DNA from: Gp13-AA77 sp035578005 | GTDB lineage: Bacteria > Acidobacteriota > Terriglobia > UBA7540 | Direction: 5' to 3' | Length of the DNA: 51,356 nt | Assembly: GCA_035578005.1 (NCBI GenBank) | Contig: DATJYK010000305.1 | Location: 1-51,356, forward strand | Shown: in pieces, positions 9,016 through 17,230 of the stretch | How the letters are laid out: each line of letters opens with the position of its first letter | How positions within the stretch are numbered: position 1 is the first letter of the stretch | Program-made: the position numbers and the translations under genes | The notes under the pieces: model-generated | Seen by the model: the letters and a program-made list of their open reading frames with translations, nothing else | What the model was told of the DNA's origin: nothing | Database searches by the model: none

Positions 9016-9420
9016 ATGACTAACAAGCCAAAACCCCGAAATTACTCCAAAGCTTCAGCGCTCGTTGTAATGCTAATTCTGGCGTTCGGCGTCACCTGCC
9101 GAGCCGACGGCCCGTGGCGCTCCGAAGCGCAAAGCCCTGCGGTCACGCAGACCCCGCCTCGTCCCGTGCCGTCGCCCCAGAATCTGCCGGAGCAACCCGA
9201 GGAGACTCCGCCCGGGCTGACGCCTAAGCAACAGCGGGAACTCTTGAAATCAAGGTACGAAAAATTGAAACAGGAGGCCACACAGTTGGCCGACCTGGCC
9301 AAGTCTCTACAGCAGGATCTCGACAAGTCCAACTCTGACGTGCTTTCGCTCAGCGTCGTAGACAAGGCGGACAAGATCGAGAAGCTGGCCAAAAAGATCA
9401 AGAGTGAGGCCGTGCAATAG
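9016..9420 (+). CDS. secreted coiled-coil hypothetical protein
   Basis: A 134-residue protein with a signal peptide (about 1-30, ending TCRADG) and a Pro-rich stretch (about 45-70). A C-terminal alpha-helical region (about 74-134) has heptad spacing of Leu and charged residues, beginning KQQRELLKSRYEKLKQEA. Small exported helical proteins of this layout occur in Acidobacteriota; no function is known. It lies alone, convergent with hppA, and ends just before a perfect inverted repeat that can terminate it. Confidence 0.75.
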   Translation: MTNKPKPRNYSKASALVVMLILAFGVTCRADGPWRSEAQSPAVTQTPPRPVPSPQNLPEQPEETPPGLTPKQQRELLKSRYEKLKQEATQLADLAKSLQQDLDKSNSDVLSLSVVDKADKIEKLAKKIKSEAVQ

Positions 9421-9441
9421 TTTGGAGTGCGGCACTCCAAA
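9421..9441. terminator. perfect 10-bp inverted repeat between convergent genes
   Basis: TTTGGAGTGC and GCACTCCAAA are separated by one base, directly after the stop of the upstream gene and nine bases before the end of hppA. It lacks a long T tract, so it is either a bidirectional terminator or a mobile-type palindrome. Confidence 0.5.
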
Positions 9442-9449
9442 CTCTCCCC

Positions 9450-12044
9450 TCAGGCACCCGACCCGATCCGCATGCCGTAAAACGACCGATACACGAATAC
9501 AAACGACACCACGAAGAACAACGCTGACAAGGCGTGTGTAAGCGCGCCACCACTGGTGGCCGTCAGCTTCACGGCCAACTCCACAGCCAACAGGCCGAAG
9601 AGAGTGGTGAACTTGATGATGGGGTTCAGCGCCACGGAAGACGTGTCCTTGAACGGGTCTCCCACGGTGTCGCCCACCACCGTGGCGTCATGAAGCGGCG
9701 TGCCCTTCTGCTTCAACTCCACCTCGACAATCTTTTTGGCGTTGTCCCACGCTCCACCGGCGTTGGCCATAAAGATGGCCTGATAGAGTCCGAAGGTTGC
9801 GATAGAAATCAAGTAACCAATAAAGAAGAAGGGCTCGAGGAAGGCGAAAGCAAGGGTCACGAAGAACACCGCGATGAAGATGTTCAGCATCCCTTTCTGC
9901 GCATACTGGGTGCAGATCTGGACCACCTTCTTGCTATCCTCCACTGAAGCCTTCTCAGCGTCTTGCAGGTTAATGTGGGCCTTGATGAATTCGACGGCGC
10001 GATAGGCTCCCGTGGTGACGGCCTGCGCGGAAGCTCCCGTAAACCAATAGATGATGGCGCCGCCTGTGATGAGACCCAGCACGAAAGGCGCGTGCAGAAG
10101 CGACAGGTTAGCCACGTTCTGCGTGAGGCCGGCCGTGAGCGCCATGATAATCGAAAAGATCATGGTGGTGGCGCCCACCACAGCGGTACCGATCAGCACA
10201 GGCTTGGCGGTGGCTTTAAAAGTGTTTCCCGCGCCGTCGTTAGCCTCTAGCATTTCCTTGGCGTGCTCGAAGTTGACGTTCTCGACGTTGTAGTCGCGCT
10301 TCAATTCTTCCCGCACGTTCGGAACCTGCTCGATCAACGACAGTTCATAGATCGATTGGGCGTTATCGGTGACCGGTCCGTAAGAATCCACCGCAATGGT
10401 CACGGGACCCATGCCGAGGAATCCGAAGGCTACCAGGCCAAAGGCAAACACCGGCGCCGCCAGCATGATGCTTCCCAGGCCGCCGTTCAGGCTCACCCAC
10501 GAACCTATGGCCATCAGCAGCACCATAGTGAGGCCAAGGTAGTAGGCGGAATAATTTCCGGCCACGAATCCCGACAGGATGTCGAGCGATGCCCCGCCTT
10601 CCTGCGCCGAAGCCACCACCTCTTTCACGTGGCGGGATTCGGTGGAGGTGAACACCTTGACGAGCTCTGGAATGAGCGCGCCCGCGAGCGTTCCGCAGGA
10701 GACAATGGTGGAGAGCTTCCACCATAGAGTGGTATCGCCGCCGAGGTCAGGAATAATCAACGAAGAGACGGCATAAGTCAGCCCAATAGAGACCAACGAG
10801 GTGATCCACACCAGCGAGGTCAGGGGCGCTTCAAAGTTCATTTTGCTGACGTTTCCGTATCGGGCTTTGGCAATAGCGCTGTTGAGGAAGTAAGCGGCGG
10901 CGGCGGCAATCAGCATGATGACGCGGATGACGAAAATCCATACCAACAACTGCACCTGGATGATCGGGTTCGCGACGCCTAGCAGGATGAAGGTGATAAG
11001 CGCAACGCCGGTCACGCCGTACGTTTCGAAGCCGTCAGCGCTCGGCCCTACGGAGTCTCCGGCGTTATCGCCTGTGCAATCCGCAATCACGCCCGGGTTG
11101 CGCGCGTCGTCCTCCTTGATCTTGAAGACGATCTTCATCAAGTCTGAGCCGATGTCGGCAATCTTGGTGAAGATGCCGCCCGCGATACGCAGAGCAGCAG
11201 CACCCAGAGACTCGCCGATGGCAAAGCCGATAAAGCACGGTCCCGCGTAAGCGCCCGGTATGAAAAGAAGAATGATGAGCATCATCAGGAGCTCGACGCT
11301 GATCAGCATCATGCCCACGCTCATGCCCGATTCAAGTGGGATTTTATAAATAGAGTACGGCTTGCCGCGAAGGCTGGCGAACGCCGTGCGCGAGTTGGCA
11401 AAGGTGTTGACACGAATGCCAAACCAGGCCACTCCGTAGCTCCCCGCAATACCCACCACGCTGAACAGTAGGATAATGAGCACGCGCGCCGCCTCATATT
11501 GCAACAAGACGCCGAAGTAAAGCACGATCACGATGGCGATGAAGATCCATAGCAGCAGAAGGAACTTGCCCTGCTGAACCAGATACGTCTTGCACGTTTC
11601 CCAAATAAGCTGCGACATCTCTTTCATCGACTGATGAACGGGAAGGTTCTTCAGGCGGCTGTAAGTAACCAGACCGAAGAGCAGTCCAAAGACGCAGAAC
11701 AAAATGCCAATGAGGAGCAGCTTGTGCCCATCGGTGCCGAGAAAGGAGACCTGGGAGAGGTCCGGAACCTTCAAGTTGGCTTCGCCCGAGGCCGCTTCGG
11801 AACCGGGCTGCTGCGCCCACGCGGGTGCCGCGCCGAGCAGTGCCAGAACGACGCCGACCGCCGCGGCCTTGCCCATTCGCGCTCTTTCGAACCAACCCCT
11901 AAACCCAGCGCACGCGCGCCCGAGTGAGGGCTCGAAGCGTCTACGAGCATCGCCGCTGTCACTCAAGCGGCCGCGATTTCTCCAGGGTGCCGCGAGTCGT
12001 CGTCGCAGGCTAATGCCGAAGGCAACTAACAAAGCGTAATTCAT
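9450..12044 (-). CDS. hppA: membrane-bound ion-pumping pyrophosphatase
   Basis: This polytopic inner-membrane enzyme couples hydrolysis of cytoplasmic pyrophosphate to H+ or Na+ export. The family signature is unmistakable: DDARNPGVIADCTGDNAGDSV followed by GPSADGFE (encoded about 11020-11115), plus GGIFTKIADIGSDLMKI. The motif that distinguishes subfamilies reads GNTFKATAK, with Lys where potassium-dependent enzymes have Ala, so a K+-independent, probably H+-pumping enzyme is inferred. The protein (864 residues from ATG 12044, with GAGAGG upstream) is longer than usual because of an Arg-rich N-terminal extension before MGKAAAVGVVLALLGAAPAWA. Alternatively translation starts at that Met (11876), giving a cleavable signal peptide. 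A consensus-like promoter lies about 200 bases upstream. Confidence 0.95.
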   Translation of the reverse strand: MNYALLVAFGISLRRRLAAPWRNRGRLSDSGDARRRFEPSLGRACAGFRGWFERARMGKAAAVGVVLALLGAAPAWAQQPGSEAASGEANLKVPDLSQVSFLGTDGHKLLLIGILFCVFGLLFGLVTYSRLKNLPVHQSMKEMSQLIWETCKTYLVQQGKFLLLLWIFIAIVIVLYFGVLLQYEAARVLIILLFSVVGIAGSYGVAWFGIRVNTFANSRTAFASLRGKPYSIYKIPLESGMSVGMMLISVELLMMLIILLFIPGAYAGPCFIGFAIGESLGAAALRIAGGIFTKIADIGSDLMKIVFKIKEDDARNPGVIADCTGDNAGDSVGPSADGFETYGVTGVALITFILLGVANPIIQVQLLVWIFVIRVIMLIAAAAAYFLNSAIAKARYGNVSKMNFEAPLTSLVWITSLVSIGLTYAVSSLIIPDLGGDTTLWWKLSTIVSCGTLAGALIPELVKVFTSTESRHVKEVVASAQEGGASLDILSGFVAGNYSAYYLGLTMVLLMAIGSWVSLNGGLGSIMLAAPVFAFGLVAFGFLGMGPVTIAVDSYGPVTDNAQSIYELSLIEQVPNVREELKRDYNVENVNFEHAKEMLEANDGAGNTFKATAKPVLIGTAVVGATTMIFSIIMALTAGLTQNVANLSLLHAPFVLGLITGGAIIYWFTGASAQAVTTGAYRAVEFIKAHINLQDAEKASVEDSKKVVQICTQYAQKGMLNIFIAVFFVTLAFAFLEPFFFIGYLISIATFGLYQAIFMANAGGAWDNAKKIVEVELKQKGTPLHDATVVGDTVGDPFKDTSSVALNPIIKFTTLFGLLAVELAVKLTATSGGALTHALSALFFVVSFVFVYRSFYGMRIGSGA

Positions 12045-12242
12045 GGATGTCCTCTCTCTTTTCATTGGCGCGTCGCCCGAGGCCGCTCGAAACACGCGGC
12101 AGTGGTTGTGCACAACTTCGCCGCTCTTACTGCGAGTTTCCTAGCGTCATTAACAGGAGCCGGACGGCGAGCCGAGAGTTTCGGGACGGGCACAGACGTG
12201 GGTCCCCTCAAAGGCGCGTCCTACACGAACGGCAGATTGGTT

Positions 12243-12272
12243 TTTATAGCATTAAGAAGGCTGTAAGGTCAA
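12243..12272 (-). promoter_or_regulatory. predicted sigma70-type promoter of hppA
   Basis: On the minus strand TTGACC and TATAAA are separated by 18 bases. Transcription would begin near 12236, giving an untranslated leader of about 190 bases before ATG 12044. Position and spacing fit; no start-site data. Confidence 0.6.
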
Positions 12273-12367
12273 CACAACAAATTATGTTATGGCGAATGGT
12301 ACAAGACGGGGCCGAAAACAACCAACAAAGCCGAAAGGCGGGCTTTCTTCTGTGTGAGAACGTGCCA

Positions 12368-12478
12368 CAGCGTGCTGTAGCCGCGATGTCTGATCGCCGA
12401 AATCATTGGTTCTGAGAGTCGGCGGTCAGAGACCGCGGCATCGGCGGTCAGAGACCGCCGCTACAGCACGCGGTTTTC
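12368..12478. repeat. imperfect inverted repeat with GTCAGAGAC palindromes
   Basis: The arm starting CGTGCTGTAGC and its reverse complement ending GCTACAGCACG pair over about 29 bases with four mismatches. Two smaller palindromes (GCGGTCAGAGACCGC type) lie in the right half. It resembles a REP- or MITE-like intergenic element. The rest of the 12045-12673 spacer holds the hppA promoter and no gene I can support. Confidence 0.65.
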
Positions 12479-12673
12479 ACACGGCTCTTTCGGCCCCGCC
12501 CTTCGGGAACCCACGTGCAGCCGGGCGAAATATGCGGGCTGATTGTTCAAGGGCTCAAGCTCGCTCCTGTATACGAAACTCGACAATGCAAAGCGTAGTG
12601 GCGCGACTTCGGAGCACTGCGACACGGACTCGTCCAACAGAAAGCGTTAATCTAGAAGTACGTCACAAGTTAA

Positions 12674-13705
12674 CTACGCTCGCGCGGCTGCTTGCGCGGC
12701 GGTCGATTCTTCGGCCGGCCGGTTCCAAGCCATCATGGTGCGAAGCTGCTTTCCCACCTGCTCGATCAAGTGGTTCGTCGCCTGGTTCCGCGCGGCCGTA
12801 AAGTTTGGCCGGCCCTTCGCGTTCTCATCCATCCACTCTTTAGCGAAGGCACCACTCTGGATGTCGGCCAGAACCTTTTTCATGGTGTCGCGCACGTGGG
12901 CGTCAATCACCACCGGCCCGCGCGTGTAGTCGCCGTATTCGGCGGTGTCGCTGACGGAGTAACGCATGTACTTGATGCCGCCCTGATAGATGAGGTCCAC
13001 GATCAGCTTCAGCTCGTGCAGGCACTCGAAGTAAGCGATCTCCGGCTGATAGCCCGCCGCCACCAGGGTTTCAAACCCCGCCGTAATCAGGGCCGAGACG
13101 CCGCCGCACAGCACGGTTTGCTCGCCGAAGAGGTCGGTTTCGGTCTCTTCCTTAAAGGTTGTTCGGATCACACCTGCCTTGAGCGACCCGAGAGCAAGCG
13201 CGTAGGCCAAGCCTGTCTGTTCCGCCTGACCGGTGGCGTCCTGCTGAATGGCCAGGAGCGAAGGCACGCCGACGCCTTCCTTGAAGAGCTCGCGCAACCG
13301 GTGCCCCGGCGACTTCGGCGCCACCATGATGACGTCCACCGAAGCGGGCGGAGTGATGTACTTGAAGTGAATGCTAAAGCCGTGGCCGAACAACAACGTC
13401 TTGCCCGCCGTGAGATGCGGCGCGATGGCTTGCTGGTAGACGCCCGGCTGCAGGTGGTCGGGAATCAGAAACGAGATCACGTCCCCGCGCTTGGCCGCCT
13501 CAGCCGGCTCGAAGACTTCGAGTTTCTCAGCCTGAACCTTGGCGCGGGAAGCGCTATTGGCCGGCAGCCCCACAATCACCTTCAGGCCGCTGTCGCGCAG
13601 GTTCAGAGCATGAGCGTGCCCCTGGCTGCCATAGCCGATCACGGCCATGGTCTTGCCCTTCAGATTTTTCAAGTCTCCGTCTTTTTCGTAATATACAGTC
13701 GCCAT
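12674..13705 (-). CDS. ilvC: ketol-acid reductoisomerase (class I)
   Basis: A 343-residue enzyme of branched-chain amino acid synthesis that isomerises and NADPH-reduces acetolactate or acetohydroxybutyrate. The N-terminal Rossmann domain shows GYGSQGHAHA (about 24-33). The HGFSIHFKYI, MVAPKSPGH, EETETDLFGEQTVLCGG and HELKLIVDLIYQGG segments, with the acidic Mg ligands, are typical of the short class I form. Start: ATG 13705 with AGGGAAGAG upstream; an upstream in-frame extension is not family-like. Unusually it stands alone rather than behind ilvB/ilvN. It has its own promoter and an operator-like palindrome 145 bases upstream. Confidence 0.97.
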   Translation of the reverse strand: MATVYYEKDGDLKNLKGKTMAVIGYGSQGHAHALNLRDSGLKVIVGLPANSASRAKVQAEKLEVFEPAEAAKRGDVISFLIPDHLQPGVYQQAIAPHLTAGKTLLFGHGFSIHFKYITPPASVDVIMVAPKSPGHRLRELFKEGVGVPSLLAIQQDATGQAEQTGLAYALALGSLKAGVIRTTFKEETETDLFGEQTVLCGGVSALITAGFETLVAAGYQPEIAYFECLHELKLIVDLIYQGGIKYMRYSVSDTAEYGDYTRGPVVIDAHVRDTMKKVLADIQSGAFAKEWMDENAKGRPNFTAARNQATNHLIEQVGKQLRTMMAWNRPAEESTAAQAAARA

Positions 13706-13848
13706 TCGCTCTTCCCTTCTATTTTTGAAGTCGCCGGTCCAAGTGAAAGACGCCGTCCGCCCGCATCGCAAAATCGTTTGGGCTTGCCGTCTTGGAGCCG
13801 CAGCAAGGCGCTCTCAAGACTTTGCGCCCGCCTCAGCGCCGGATGTGC

Positions 13849-13864
13849 TACCGACCGGTCGGTA
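13849..13864. promoter_or_regulatory. 16-bp perfect palindrome, TetR-type operator candidate
   Basis: TACCGACCGGTCGGTA reads identically on both strands and sits about eight bases downstream of the -10 element of the ilvC promoter, so a bound repressor would cover the transcription start. The pattern resembles operators of TetR-family regulators. No regulator gene is adjacent. Confidence 0.65.
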
Positions 13865-13871
13865 AGTCAGA

Positions 13872-13899
13872 ATACTATATCCTCCACTGCTTGTGTCAA
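13872..13899 (-). promoter_or_regulatory. predicted promoter of ilvC
   Basis: Minus-strand TTGACA and TAGTAT are separated by 16 bases, followed by the palindrome at 13849-13864. The direction and location point to ilvC, with a leader of about 160 bases. Confidence 0.65.
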
Positions 13900-13916
13900 G
13901 GGGTTCTGCGCTCTCC

Positions 13917-13962
13917 GGATCTCCCGATCACCCGATGGCCCGATCACGCGATGACCCGATCT
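13917..13962. repeat. word-array repeat (family A)
   Basis: Five consecutive degenerate copies of the word CCCGATCA/CCCGATGG lie between the ilvC promoter and the end of the bicupin gene. Same word as the arms of the phage-region elements; here only one arm is present. Confidence 0.75.
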
Positions 13963-13964
13963 TC

Positions 13965-14630
13965 TCATTTCAGTTCAATCTCCACGATCTGCCCCTCAGT
14001 CGTTCCGGAGTTCGTAAGGCTGTGCGTCACCTTGGTGTCAACCCAGTGGAAGTCACCGGCCTTCACCTCATGAGTCATTGAGCTGCCGTCGGGTCCCGTC
14101 ATCTTTAATAACATGGGCGTGACGGCAAGAATCAGGTATGGGCGTTCATGGGTGTGAAGCGGGGTGCTCGCGCCAGGCGCTAGAGGCCAGTTGTAAACGC
14201 GCGCGCTCGGATTCTCCGCCGCCACTGGGGCGGCAGCCGTTTCCGAAGGATGCTCCGGGCGCTGAAAAAACTCAACGTCGATCACCTCGAATGTCGCCGG
14301 GCCCAGGTTGTGAAGCCGGTGGGTATAAGGTCCGTCGTTGGGAATAGCAGAAATGCTCCCAGGATGGGTCATGCCTGGTTTGCCCTCGGGCTCACCGAGC
14401 TTTTGCTGGGCCAGCATGGTGCTGGTAAGGGCCACCGACACCCGATCGCGAGTATGGGTGTGGTAAAGCGTAGTCTCGCCGGGCGGCAGAATCACGTGCA
14501 AGACAAGGACGGAGTCATTCTTCAGCACAACGTGATGATGGGGTTCTTGGTCAACCGGCACCGGCTCCTGCTGAGCTGCAGCCGTGGCCACAGACAGGAT
14601 AAGTAATGTCCACAGCCAACCGATCTTCAC
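13965..14630 (-). CDS. exported bicupin-like protein
   Basis: A 221-residue protein with a signal peptide (about 1-18, LWTLLILSVATAAA) and two cupin-type barrels. The first has LPPGETTLYHTHTRDRVSVAL (metal-binding HTH type); the second has LAPGASTPLHTHERPYLILAV and ends in EVKAGDFHWVDTKVTHSLTN. Cupins bind metals or small ligands; a catalytic role cannot be assigned. Start: GTG 14630 with GGAGGATGA upstream. The longer open frame upstream runs into the 196-bp repeated sequence and would give an implausible N-terminus. Its stop lies three bases from a family A repeat arm. Confidence 0.82.
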   Translation of the reverse strand: MKIGWLWTLLILSVATAAAQQEPVPVDQEPHHHVVLKNDSVLVLHVILPPGETTLYHTHTRDRVSVALTSTMLAQQKLGEPEGKPGMTHPGSISAIPNDGPYTHRLHNLGPATFEVIDVEFFQRPEHPSETAAAPVAAENPSARVYNWPLAPGASTPLHTHERPYLILAVTPMLLKMTGPDGSSMTHEVKAGDFHWVDTKVTHSLTNSGTTEGQIVEIELK

Positions 14631-14694
14631 CTCATCCTCCCGCTGCCGAGACCGGCGTTTACCCTGAAAGTGCCCAACGGGTCCTTGGACGCCT

Positions 14695-15108
14695 ACATTG
14701 ATTCTAAATGACTTGTGCGATTCCTTGTCCATCGAGCTTGGGTTCGTTTAGGTTCGTTTTGGGTTCGTTTTTCGGTACTTTTATTGATTCTAAAACACTT
14801 CTCGGGTTCGTTTTTACATTTAGGCATACCCCCCCGGGGGTACCCCGAAAAAAATCCGTGAAAAGTCGTGGATTCCCGCTTTCACAACCAACATTGATTC
14901 TAAATGACTTGTGCGATTGCTTGTCCATCGAGCTTGGGTTCGTTTTAGGTTCGTTTAGGTTCGTTTTAGGTTCGCTTTTTGGTACTTTTATTGATTCTAA
15001 GACACTTCTCGGGTTCGTTTTTGCATTTAGGGCATACCCCCCGGGGGGGGCCCCGTGGGGGGTACCCCGAAAAAAATCCGTGAAAAGTCGTGGATTCCCG
15101 CTTTCGCG
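14695..15108. repeat. 196-bp imperfect tandem duplication with GGTTCGTTT word array (family I)
   Basis: Copy 1 spans about 14695-14882 and copy 2 about 14891-15108. Both run from ACATTGATTCTAAATGACTT through several GGTTCGTTT(A/T) words and a C/G-rich palindrome to GTGGATTCCCGCTTTC. Copy 2 carries a longer C/G-rich insertion around 15038-15066. The open frames it contains are repeat-derived and I do not call genes in it. The word array recurs in the opposite orientation at 42965-43070. Confidence 0.85.
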
Positions 15109-15230
15109 GAATGACGGGGTCCGAGCGGGCCTCTAACCCGACGCCGTCACCTCCGCGAAAGCGGGGTCTACGGTGCGCACGCTTCAACCGCAGCTTGAAT
15201 TCGCTACGCCGAGCCCTCGAGTTCAAAGCT

Positions 15231-15575
15231 TCAAGCGTAACGAGCGCTCGGTGCGCTGGCCGGCCGATAGCCGCAGGCTGCTGCTTTCTTCATGGCCTCA
15301 ACCCCTTCGGCTGCGGTGATCAGAGGCGTTGTTTTCGCATTCTTCAGCGCGCCACCTGCTGAGAAGGCGATAGCGAGCGCAGCCGCGCTCACGTTGTCTG
15401 GCATATTCAGGATGGCCACAATGTCATGCTCGCCAAACGCCAGCCAGCCGTGTTCAACTTTGCCGCCGAGCTTCTCGACGACCGGACGAATGGCTTCGAA
15501 ACGGTCTTGGGGGTTCTTCACCAGGGCATCCCAGCCCTCGGCGGAGTAAGACCCCTGAAACAAGTAATGTTGCAT
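15231..15575 (-). CDS. GYD-domain protein
   Basis: A 114-residue protein of the GYD family: HYLFQGSYSAEGWDALVKNP, then a conserved middle GGKVEHGWLAFGEHDIVAILNMPDNVSAAALA, then SAGGALKNAKTTPLITAAEGVEAMKKA. The fold is ferredoxin-like and members are small cytoplasmic proteins of unknown function. Start: ATG 15575 has GGAGG at ideal spacing; the longer frame is not needed. It stands alone. Confidence 0.88.
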   Translation of the reverse strand: MQHYLFQGSYSAEGWDALVKNPQDRFEAIRPVVEKLGGKVEHGWLAFGEHDIVAILNMPDNVSAAALAIAFSAGGALKNAKTTPLITAAEGVEAMKKAAACGYRPASAPSARYA

Positions 15576-16102
15576 CGAACTTACCTCCTCTGTGGAATTT
15601 ATGTCTGCCGCAAACATACAACTCTGCAATCGGCGGAGTCAAGCCAGGGTGCGAGACGGTCGGTTTACATCTTTGCGGTTCGGCAGAAAACTCGGGAGTG
15701 AGCGCCAAGGATTCACCAAAAGGCGGGAAAGGGTTCGCTAGGGCCCAGACGAAGGGGAGTGTGTTGGGCGAATGAAGCGCAGGCTGTGCCCGGTGCGCCG
15801 AAGACCGCCGACGAAGAGGAAACCGGCCGGATACCCGTTAGTGAAGAGTGATAAGGGTGATCGCTCGATGTTGAAGCAAAAGGGTCGCCCCAGACGCCAC
15901 GGAAGAGCTCGAAGAGATTTGAGGCCTCCGTAGCTTGCGCGGCTGTTTCGTCTGAGGGCAGCAATGCAATTCTGACAGACCTTCGGGCCTACCTCACAAA
16001 GCTACCGAAGGGTAGCCTTGTGAGGCTTCCCGAGCCCATCCCCCCAACACGATCTATCCGTATTCCCAAGTGCTGAACCCTGGGATAGACGCCTCTTAGG
16101 GG
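15576..16102. other. spacer with one strong hairpin
   Basis: No supported gene; an 83-codon minus-strand frame (15713-15964) lacks a ribosome-binding site and a recognisable product. The notable element is the hairpin at 15992-16025, annotated separately. Confidence 0.5.
15992..16025. repeat. 15-bp hairpin with GAAG tetraloop
   Basis: CCTCACAAAGCTACC and GGTAGCCTTGTGAGG pair with one mismatch around a four-base GAAG loop. No T tract follows on either side, so it looks more like a REP-type palindrome than an intrinsic terminator. Confidence 0.6.
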
Positions 16103-16648
16103 TTACCGCCGGCGGCTGACAAACACTCCGAAAATACCCACTGCCGCAAGCGCCGGCCCCTCAACCCATCGGTTACCCACGCTGCGAAATACAGCGCCTA
16201 CCCACAGAAGCAGCGAATCGAGGCGGATGTTCGACAGCGCGATGAGCAAAAAAATCGCCGGCCCAAAGAAGGCGATGTTTCGGAGCCAGATCTGGAGGGA
16301 GTGGTCGAGGTGGACGCCCAAGACCCGGGAGACCACGTTCAGCACAACTAATCCGCCCACACCCCACAGCAAGCTGCGGTTCACCGGGCATTGCCGCTGC
16401 GCCGCAGCAGTTACTAACACGCCGGCCGCCAGGAGATACGTCACAACATCGTCGGCTGCACGCACATAAGTGAGCCAAGGCGGCGGCCCGGCGGCCAATG
16501 CCCACGCAGCTACGAGCTGCAGCGCAACGATGTTGCATAGCCACACCGCAAAGAGAGGGTTCTTGCGGTGAAAGCCCTGATGAAAATACACCAACGACAA
16601 GACGAACGCCACGGTGGCGTCGAGTGCCCAGAAACTAAGAGTTTTCAT
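16103..16648 (-). CDS. integral membrane protein, unknown function
   Basis: A 181-residue very hydrophobic protein with about five predicted membrane helices (roughly 5-25, 33-55, 65-88, 92-112 and 122-145) and a short basic C-terminus (VSRRR). The N-terminal FHRKNPLFAVWLCNIVALQ loop and the regular helix spacing resemble small DUF5985-like membrane proteins, but I am not certain of the family. AGGAGG precedes ATG 16648 at good distance, so it is a real gene. It is the last host gene before the phage block. Confidence 0.75.
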   Translation of the reverse strand: MKTLSFWALDATVAFVLSLVYFHQGFHRKNPLFAVWLCNIVALQLVAAWALAAGPPPWLTYVRAADDVVTYLLAAGVLVTAAAQRQCPVNRSLLWGVGGLVVLNVVSRVLGVHLDHSLQIWLRNIAFFGPAIFLLIALSNIRLDSLLLWVGAVFRSVGNRWVEGPALAAVGIFGVFVSRRR

Positions 16649-16832
16649 TCGGGAAGCCTCCTGATCGTCAATGAGTCCCCGGATGCCACTGTCAAACTAG
16701 AACGGCCATGGAGCCATGGTTAGCGGTCCTTTCCGGGCGCGAAATGTCAGCGTCCGGAAAAAACCCTAAACCAGTGGCGGGCATCCGTAAAGGTATAGAT
16801 TATTAATAATGTAATAAACCCTTCACTCGTTC

Positions 16833-16881
16833 TAAACATTGTAAACGTTACGAACGTTACTAACAAAATTAACAATGTTTA
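16833..16881. repeat. AT-rich inverted repeat at the left edge of the phage block
   Basis: TAAACATTGT and ACAATGTTTA flank a 29-base loop that itself contains two AACGTTAC words. The stretch 16795-16885 is markedly AT-rich in a GC-rich context. It overlaps the 3' end of the next minus-strand gene by a few bases. A protein-binding site, terminator or recombination site are all possible. Confidence 0.5.
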
Positions 16882-17145
16882 CAAACTGTCGAGGTGCAGC
16901 CGGCGAATAAAAAATTCGAGCGGCTCGTCGGCCTTGCCCTCATCTTCATAGAGGTCGATTACGCGTTCGAGGACGATGCCAATGACCTCAGAGCGGCGAC
17001 GCATACTGTGACGGCACCAACTTTCCAGCACCCTATAACGGCCGAGCGATAACCTTGCGGCTACAGTTACGTCAAGTTTGTCGCGTTTCTGGCGCACGGC
17101 CCACTTACCAAATCCCACATCGGTTGAATAGCATGCACCAAGCAT
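16879..17145 (-). CDS. small phage-block protein with helix-rich, RHH-like region
   Basis: An 88-residue basic protein. The middle (VAARLSLGRYRVLESW, then RRRSEVIGIVLERVIDLYEDEG) has the strand-helix-helix spacing of ribbon-helix-helix DNA-binding proteins, but this is a shape argument, not a family match. GGAGG lies five bases before ATG 17145, so translation is well supported. It is the last gene of the phage block in transcription order and could be either a phage accessory or a host gene. Confidence 0.6.
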   Translation of the reverse strand: MLGACYSTDVGFGKWAVRQKRDKLDVTVAARLSLGRYRVLESWCRHSMRRRSEVIGIVLERVIDLYEDEGKADEPLEFFIRRLHLDSL

Positions 17146-17230
17146 GATGACCTCCAGAAGTATTTCTCGCCCGAACTGACCACGCGGTCTGTTGCATCAT
17201 GTGCTTCATCCCATCGTCTTCCGCGTCACT

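Noticed and set aside
12692..13954. 420-codon plus-strand open frame across ilvC
   Set aside because: It is antisense to ilvC over nearly its full length; the open frame follows from high GC and the ilvC codon pattern.
14704..14928. 74-codon minus ORF with NEPK repeats
   Set aside because: It lies within the 196-bp duplicated repeat, so its peptide is repeat-derived.
15713..15964. 83-codon minus-strand ORF
   Set aside because: No Shine-Dalgarno, atypical composition, isolated in a spacer with palindromes.
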